Positions 39,380 to 44,622 of a DNA stretch of 44,622 nucleotides are shown piece by piece. The notes beneath the pieces are model-generated. The model did no database searches. It was not told the DNA's origin and worked only from the letters and a program-made list of their open reading frames with translations. The stretch is taken from positions 1 through 44,622 of the forward strand of contig JAURKU010000004.1 of the NCBI GenBank assembly GCA_030831605.1. Reading direction: 5' to 3'. Position 1 is the stretch's first letter; every line of letters starts with the position of its first letter. The position numbers and the translations under genes were made by a program. The DNA is from Rhodoluna sp. (GTDB lineage: Bacteria; Actinomycetota; Actinomycetes; Actinomycetales; Microbacteriaceae).

Positions 39380-39409
39380 GGCAAACACTGATTGGTACTT
39401 GGCAAACAC
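39380..39409. repeat. Direct repeat GGCAAACAC x2 at 21-bp spacing
   Basis: GGCAAACAC at 39380-39388 and 39401-39409 (GTGTTTGCC on minus strand), upstream of the micro-ORF. Confidence 0.7.
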
Positions 39410-39442
39410 ACCGAACTAGAAAGTTAACGATTAGAGACGAAT

Positions 39443-40336
39443 TTAGTCGTTGACGACTCTTGCAAAGTAGTAACGGTCGGTGAAGATAGGGGCAAGCTTC
39501 ACTCGATCGCCACGCTGCGGTGCGTGGTAGAACATTCCGTTACCGGCATAAATACCCTGGTGGCTCAAGTTCGTCATGATGACTAGATCGCCTGGTCGAG
39601 CCTGGCTTCTAGGAATTCTTCTGACTCGGGGGTCGTAGGACTGGGCCATAACCGAGTGCGGTAAAAGCACTCCAAATTCTGAGAAAACTAGGCGGGTGTA
39701 ACCTGAACAGTCAAGACCAGTCGGCAACTCTCCACCAAGAACGTAAGGAACGCCAACATACTTTTGGGCAACCTTGAGGATATCCTCAGGGGTAAGCCGA
39801 TCGTAGTTAGGTGACTGGGCGTAATCCAGCGCGGTTAACCCCTTATAGCTCAGGTAATTGTTGCGGTTGGTCATACGCAGGATGTCTTCCGCAGACATCA
39901 TTTTGTAAGAACCACGCTCGTAGTTGACCGCGGTCTCTCTAATCAGGCTCAAAGTTTGGGCATCGGCACTGGCATCGGTTAGACCTGAAACGGCAGTCAC
40001 TGCAGGAGAGAAGGCGTACGCCGGCAGAGCTACCGTAGCAATTACACCAGCATTGAATGCCATGACCAGAGAGTTCTTAACCGAACCACGCTTACGAAAT
40101 GGCAGCTTGGGTTCAGCAGCGATGAATGTTCCAACCGCTGTTATTGGGTTGCTCGGTGGATTTGCTGCAAAATACTTTTTGTCGAGTTTGGCTGCCTTTT
40201 TTTCGGCGCGACGAGCGGCGCGAGATTGCTTTTTGCGCTCGCTTTCGCGGACCGAACGGCGACTGCGCAATTCAAAAGATTCGAGAATGTTTATCTCGAC
40301 ATCAGCGCGACGTCTACCTTCAGGCTTTTTTGCCAA
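39443..40336 (-). CDS. NlpC/P60 family cell-wall hydrolase
   Basis: 'YVGVPYVLGGELPTGLDCSGYTRLVFSEFGVLLPHSVMAQS...ARPGDLVIMTNLSHQGIYAGNGMFYHAPQRGDRV'. TTG start after AAGGAGG; very basic cytosolic N-terminus then a TM. Confidence 0.93.
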   Translation of the reverse strand: MAKKPEGRRRADVEINILESFELRSRRSVRESERKKQSRAARRAEKKAAKLDKKYFAANPPSNPITAVGTFIAAEPKLPFRKRGSVKNSLVMAFNAGVIATVALPAYAFSPAVTAVSGLTDASADAQTLSLIRETAVNYERGSYKMMSAEDILRMTNRNNYLSYKGLTALDYAQSPNYDRLTPEDILKVAQKYVGVPYVLGGELPTGLDCSGYTRLVFSEFGVLLPHSVMAQSYDPRVRRIPRSQARPGDLVIMTNLSHQGIYAGNGMFYHAPQRGDRVKLAPIFTDRYYFARVVND

Positions 40337-40535
40337 ACTATCCTCCTTATCATCATCGGAATAATACTTCCGATCCTCTAGCGTTTAGTTAACACAACTC
40401 AAGGCGATGGAATTTGCTGTGTTCGCACCCGAATCTGGGTTGGCTGATTGCAGGTTCTATGATTTTACCGCGAAATGGCCTGCTGTTTCTCTTATCTAGG
40501 CCTCCGATGGCCATTTTCAGGCTATTTCCCTTTAT

Positions 40536-41216
40536 TTAGGCCACTGAAACGAAAATATGCGCCACGTCAAAAGCCGTCAAAGCAAGCTTTTGACCGGTTT
40601 CTAGCACCGTAACCTCTACCCTTGCAGCTAGCTGACTGGCGGTGACTCTCGCCCCTGGGACAATTCCTGTGGCAGCCAAATGGGCGAGGGCATCGGGGTA
40701 AACCTGAAGCGGCTCTGCAATTCGCTTGATAATCACTTCTTGATCTAAATGCTCGATTAGCGGGGCAACTTCATCATGTAGTGCGGAGGATTTGGCCCGA
40801 CCGAGCATTTCAAGCCCAGGCACAGGATTACCAAAAGGCGAGATTTCGGAATCTGGGACAAGTTCCAGGATTCTAAGTTCCACCTGCTCGCTCATCACGT
40901 GCTCCCAGCGGCAAGCTTCTTCATGAACCAGGTGCCAATCAAGCCCAATCACTCTAGCCAGCAGTAGCTCGGCTAGCCGGTGCTTTCGCATCACCTCGGT
41001 GGCTAGTTTTCGACCGGACTCAGTTAGCTCTAGGTGGCGATCATTACTAACAATGACCAGACCGTTTTTCTCCATTCGAGCGACTGTCTCTGACACGGTA
41101 GGGCCGGATTGATCCAGACGCTCGGAGATTCTAGCTCGCATCGGGATATGGCCCTCTTCTTCGAGCTCGAGAATGGTCCGTAGATACATCTCGGTGGTGT
41201 CGATTAAATCACTCAT
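40536..41216 (-). CDS. DtxR/IdeR family metal-dependent transcriptional regulator
   Basis: 'MSDLIDTTEMYLRTILELEEEGHIPMRARISERLDQSGPTVSETVARMEKNGLV...EEACRWEHVMSEQVE...SPFGNPVPG' closely matches DtxR/IdeR. Start set at MSDLIDTTEMY. Confidence 0.94.
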   Translation of the reverse strand: MSDLIDTTEMYLRTILELEEEGHIPMRARISERLDQSGPTVSETVARMEKNGLVIVSNDRHLELTESGRKLATEVMRKHRLAELLLARVIGLDWHLVHEEACRWEHVMSEQVELRILELVPDSEISPFGNPVPGLEMLGRAKSSALHDEVAPLIEHLDQEVIIKRIAEPLQVYPDALAHLAATGIVPGARVTASQLAARVEVTVLETGQKLALTAFDVAHIFVSVA

Positions 41217-41269
41217 TATTACAAGCCTAATCTTTCTCGGTATCTGCCTTGGACTAAACTTTTCTAACA

Positions 41270-42382
41270 ATGCCAGAAATCAAAATCCCCCAGGAGCTTA
41301 TCCCCCAAGACGCCCGCTTCGGCTGCGGGCCGTCCCGGATGCGCCTAGAGCAACTTCAAGCCTTCGCTACTGCCGGAGCCAAGCTCATGGGCACCTCGCA
41401 CCGTCAGGCTCCAATCAAAAACCTGGTTGCCGAGATTCAAAATGGGCTGCTGGAGCTATTCGGTAACCCGAGTGGATATGAGATCGCTCTGGGAAATGGT
41501 GGATCAACAGCTTTCTGGGATGTTGCCGCTTACAGTTTGGCCGAAGGCCCTAGCCAAGCTCTAGTGCACGGTGAATTTGGCGCTAAGTTCGCCAGCGCCT
41601 TAGCCGCACCATTTCTGGATAAACCCGAGGTTATCCAAGCTGAAGCAGGCTCCAGAAAAGACCTGATTGGAAGAGCTGGCATAAAGACATATGTCTATCC
41701 GCAGAATGAAACTTCAACCGGAGTTATCGCCCCGGTAAAGCGAGTTGCTGCCGATGCTGATGCGATCTTCTTGACCGATGCCACAAGCGCGGCTGGTGGT
41801 ATCGCTTTTGATGCTCTGGAGACAGATGTTTACTACTTTGCTCCGCAGAAAAACTTCGCCAGCGATGGCGGTTTATGGTTGGCATTACTCTCGCCACAGG
41901 CAATTGAGCGGGTTGAAAAAATCGCCAAGTCCGATCGATACATACCTGAATTTTTATCACTCAAAATTGCTCTGGATAATTCAAGGCTCAATCAGACCTT
42001 GAACACCCCGGCTCTGGCAACACTATTTTTACTGAATGAACAGGTGAAATATATAAATTCCTCCGGTGGGCTTAGCTGGGCGGACCAGCAAACCAGAAAG
42101 GCCTCCGCTTTATTAGGTGACTGGGTTAGAAAGACCAGCTATGTTGACTTTTTTGTGAAGGATGAGAGCCAGCGCTCCCAGGTTGTGGTGACCATGGATT
42201 TTGCTGAAAATATCGATGCGGCCGAAATAGTTAAGGTGCTGCGTCAAAACGGCATCGTCGATACCGACCCATACCGCAAGCTTGGTAAAAACCAGATGCG
42301 GGTGGCCACTTTTGTAAATAGCGATTTAGCTGATCTAGAAAAACTAACCAAAGCGATTGAATACGTTGTGGAGCGATTGTAG
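41270..42382 (+). CDS. serC: Phosphoserine aminotransferase
   Basis: 'RFGCGPSRMRLEQLQAFATAGAKLMGTSHRQAPIKNLV', 'TDATSAAGGIAFDALETDVYYFAPQKNFASDGGLW'. Confidence 0.95.
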   Translation: MPEIKIPQELIPQDARFGCGPSRMRLEQLQAFATAGAKLMGTSHRQAPIKNLVAEIQNGLLELFGNPSGYEIALGNGGSTAFWDVAAYSLAEGPSQALVHGEFGAKFASALAAPFLDKPEVIQAEAGSRKDLIGRAGIKTYVYPQNETSTGVIAPVKRVAADADAIFLTDATSAAGGIAFDALETDVYYFAPQKNFASDGGLWLALLSPQAIERVEKIAKSDRYIPEFLSLKIALDNSRLNQTLNTPALATLFLLNEQVKYINSSGGLSWADQQTRKASALLGDWVRKTSYVDFFVKDESQRSQVVVTMDFAENIDAAEIVKVLRQNGIVDTDPYRKLGKNQMRVATFVNSDLADLEKLTKAIEYVVERL

Positions 42383-42609
42383 TGCGCTGGATAGTTAAGG
42401 ACTCCGATCGCAAACCTGATCCAGAACCAATCAAGGGCACAGCCAAAAAAGCAGTGATAATTGGCATCATCGGATTTGCCATTGCTTTTGTAGCTGTAGT
42501 TGTTTTCTACGAGCAGATCACCAGCCCAAATAAAATTTGGTACCCGTATACCTGTTTAGTTGCTATCGTCCTTGGAATTTTCGCTCTCTTCAAAGTTAAG
42601 GACCGCTAA
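42382..42609 (+). CDS. DUF2530-like small two-TM membrane protein
   Basis: GTG start overlapping serC stop; 'WYPYTCLVAIVLGIFALF' pattern and locus next to DUF3027 resemble DUF2530. Confidence 0.7.
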   Translation: MRWIVKDSDRKPDPEPIKGTAKKAVIIGIIGFAIAFVAVVVFYEQITSPNKIWYPYTCLVAIVLGIFALFKVKDR

Positions 42610-43023
42610 ATCTTCCTGGCCCTCTTCGGAGCCTTCCTGGCTTTCTAATTCAGCCTGTTTTTCCAATTCAGCTTGAAGGGCTTGGTAATCGGCGAGCCGA
42701 TCTGCCCAAGGAATCCAATCCGGAGCGAGTATTGCATCAGGCCCTGGGAGTAAAACTACTTCGGAGAGAGTTGGCTCAGTGGCGGGATCAATTTGGTGCA
42801 CCAAAACATTCCAGCGCCAACCTTGATATCCTTTTAGATTCGCTCCCCAGATAAAAGTGGTAATGCCCTCTTCGGTGACCGAATCGACGAAGGGGCCGAG
42901 CTCGCTTCCGGCAGCACTTTTAGCTGCCACTTCGGCAAAAGCTTTTACGTCAAATTTCGGCCGAACAGTTTTGCTCGGCTTGAGTAACTTTACAAACTTA
43001 GGTGCGCGCTTTGGTTTAGCCAT
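42556..43023 (-). CDS. DUF3027 family protein
   Basis: 'GEE..TTFIWGANLKGYQGWRWNVLVHQIDPATEPTLSEVVLLPGPDAILAPDWIPWADRL' is characteristic of DUF3027. Confidence 0.88.
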   Translation of the reverse strand: MAKPKRAPKFVKLLKPSKTVRPKFDVKAFAEVAAKSAAGSELGPFVDSVTEEGITTFIWGANLKGYQGWRWNVLVHQIDPATEPTLSEVVLLPGPDAILAPDWIPWADRLADYQALQAELEKQAELESQEGSEEGQEDLAVLNFEESENSKDDSN

Positions 43024-43418
43024 TAGCTTTTCAACTGATCGGCCAAGGTGCGAAGCAATCTAGCAAGCTTGTCAGCGCTAGTACCTTCTGGCAAACGGCC
43101 GTGTTCAATTCCAGGTCGAATATTATCCAGCGCAGCAATTAGTCCCTCAACCAGAATCACCAGATCCTCGTTTTTCATGCGCGTAGCAGCCCGCTGCTTT
43201 TTCTCTAAGCTCTCCGGGACTTCCAAAACTCTAAGGGTGAGTACCTGTGCGCCTCGCTTAGAATCGACCACGCTGTATTCAATCCTCGTGCCCGGTTTGA
43301 TATCGGTCATTCCATCCGGCAGATTGCTCACGTGCAGGAAGGCTTCTGCCCCTTCATCGGATTGGACGAAGCCGAAGCCTTTGACTGAATCAAAGAACTT
43401 TACATGTCCGGTTGGCAT
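43023..43418 (-). CDS. Cold-shock domain protein with C-terminal helical extension
   Basis: 'MPTGHVKFFDSVKGFGFVQSDEGAEAFLHVSNLPDG'. Start set at this Met; the ORF-track upstream extension looks non-coding. Confidence 0.92.
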   Translation of the reverse strand: MPTGHVKFFDSVKGFGFVQSDEGAEAFLHVSNLPDGMTDIKPGTRIEYSVVDSKRGAQVLTLRVLEVPESLEKKQRAATRMKNEDLVILVEGLIAALDNIRPGIEHGRLPEGTSADKLARLLRTLADQLKS

Positions 43419-43479
43419 AGTTACCTCTTTCGTTGCCGCAACCTTCATTTTACTTGGCTGGAGCAAGTATCCTAAAAGG

Positions 43480-43716
43480 ATGACCAATAACAAACGTGAT
43501 TCCAGCCGGCTGGAGAGTATTTTGGCATTTAGCTTTATCGGCTCAGTAATAGTCAGTGTCTTGGCGGTAATGATCATCCTGCTATCGGCTTTTACCGAGT
43601 ACCAGTTCATGCCCGAGGGGCTAGGTCTGGTGCCGATGCTAGCGTTGCCTTTCGGAGTTCTCTGCCTAATCGGTGTGCTGATTCTCAGCGCCAGGCGGAA
43701 AAAGAGAAGTAATTAG
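43480..43716 (+). CDS. Small two-TM membrane protein
   Basis: MTNNKRDSSRLESILAFSFIGSVIVSVLAVMIILLSAF...FGVLCLIGVLILSARRKKRSN*; RBS-like AAAAGG; in frame with the longer ORF 43048-43716. Confidence 0.7.
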   Translation: MTNNKRDSSRLESILAFSFIGSVIVSVLAVMIILLSAFTEYQFMPEGLGLVPMLALPFGVLCLIGVLILSARRKKRSN

Positions 43717-43720
43717 GTAA

Positions 43721-44622
43721 ATGTCAGAAGTTCTGGAAATAGCCAAAGCGCTGGCCAAATCAAGTGATCTTGAACTAGAGCGAATTATTGGCATCAGGCT
43801 GATGCCATCGGCTAACTTCAAGGACTTTTTTGACTTCGCTTCAGCTCTGGTGAAACCACAGAATCTAAAAGGTGCGGTTGCTGGGCTAACCAGAAATCAA
43901 ATAATTGCTTTCAACAATCTTCTGGAAGGCAAGACTAAAACTTCCGATAAGGCGCAACTAGAGGTTCTCGCCAAGTTGTTTTTGGTGCAAGAGACCAATA
44001 AAGAATATGAAGCCTTTATCAGCGCTGCCGAAACTTTTCGGCAGTTGGTGAATAAGAAAACACTTCAGGCAATCACTAGTCAAGCAACCAACGAAACTGA
44101 ACTTAGTGAAATAGCCGCAGATTCGGTGGATCCGCTTGCTGGAATCGGTGCCTTTGAAAGTATTCAAGCTCTTACCGAACTGGTCATCGAATTGGAACAT
44201 AGATATGTTCCAGAGGTGGGCCGTGGCGAAGTAGCGGTTGCCGAATTACGCCGACTAGGTAATTTCCTCGGCAGGGAAATTGACTATGCGAAAAGGCTTT
44301 ATGCCCTTGCCCAAATTTCCGGTCTAGTGGTTTTACATCAGAAGCGTTGGCGAGTTGGCAAGGAATACACCGCTTGGCTTGAAAGTGAGCCGGCCGATCG
44401 TTGGCTGAAATTAGCCAGCAACTGGCTCACTCTGTTAGGGCCGGAATCAGCCAAAGACCTCGCGGGAGAAACTAACCTAACCGAAGCTATTTCAAAAAAC
44501 TTCCCGTTGGCCAATCAAGGTATCGCCTCACACATGGCTAATCTCGTCTCGCTTGCCGAGTTGATTGGGCTAACGGCAAACCATCAGGTGGCCAGTTGGT
44601 ATAAGCCTCTGATGCAGGGGGA
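43721..44622 (+). CDS. Helicase-associated (XPB/Ssl2 N-terminal-like) protein, truncated at window end
   Basis: ATG at 43721 open to the window end (MSEVLEIAKALAKSSDLELERIIGIRLMPSANFKDFFDFASALVKPQN...). Winged-helix-like content and position divergent from csp/DUF3027 match the actinobacterial XPB locus. Confidence 0.72.
   Translation, partial: MSEVLEIAKALAKSSDLELERIIGIRLMPSANFKDFFDFASALVKPQNLKGAVAGLTRNQIIAFNNLLEGKTKTSDKAQLEVLAKLFLVQETNKEYEAFISAAETFRQLVNKKTLQAITSQATNETELSEIAADSVDPLAGIGAFESIQALTELVIELEHRYVPEVGRGEVAVAELRRLGNFLGREIDYAKRLYALAQISGLVVLHQKRWRVGKEYTAWLESEPADRWLKLASNWLTLLGPESAKDLAGETNLTEAISKNFPLANQGIASHMANLVSLAELIGLTANHQVASWYKPLMQG

Noticed and set aside
40337-40535. Possible ydaO (c-di-AMP) riboswitch in the NlpC/P60 leader
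   Set aside because: The conserved ydaO blocks (such as GGGGGAACCA and GGGGUGAAU) could not be found in the leader.
43048-43716. 222-aa plus-strand ORF
   Set aside because: The first ~144 codons are antisense to the cold-shock gene; the supported gene starts at ATG 43480.

Overview
The window is a gene-dense actinobacterial chromosome segment. By synteny and protein content it looks like a small-genome Microbacteriaceae, although that taxonomic call is inference. Most of it is core housekeeping: htpX-lemA, ndh, DUF501-ftsB-like-eno, hisS, mazG, mfd-pth-rplY, prs-glmU, ispE-rsmA-tatD-metG-rsmI, a protein mannosyltransferase, 5-FCL/FmdB, a DtxR-type regulator, serC, DUF3027, and the start of an XPB-associated helicase-like gene. 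Three tRNAs can be folded by eye: Leu-UAA, Gln-UUG and Arg-CCU. The most interesting non-routine signals are: (1) an unlisted 30-codon His/Cys-rich micro-ORF at 39241-39333 (-) whose stop codon lies in the loop of a strong intrinsic terminator, just upstream of an HNH endonuclease gene and preceded by a 21-bp-spaced direct repeat; (2) a full-length 1212-aa DUF4011/SF1-helicase-like protein whose Walker A Lys, Walker B Glu and other catalytic motifs appear eroded, i.e. a candidate pseudo-helicase; (3) a large secreted protein that parses as 7 NHL-like blades + 2 FN3 + 7 blades + 6 FN3; (4) a possible SepX/GlpR-like membrane protein next to rimJ, with galU/glp missing from the locus; (5) a UAA-Leu tRNA with a short (class I) variable loop; and (6) a Lys/Ala repeat histone-H1-like protein. 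All family calls are from reading the sequence and memory of families; no searches were run.
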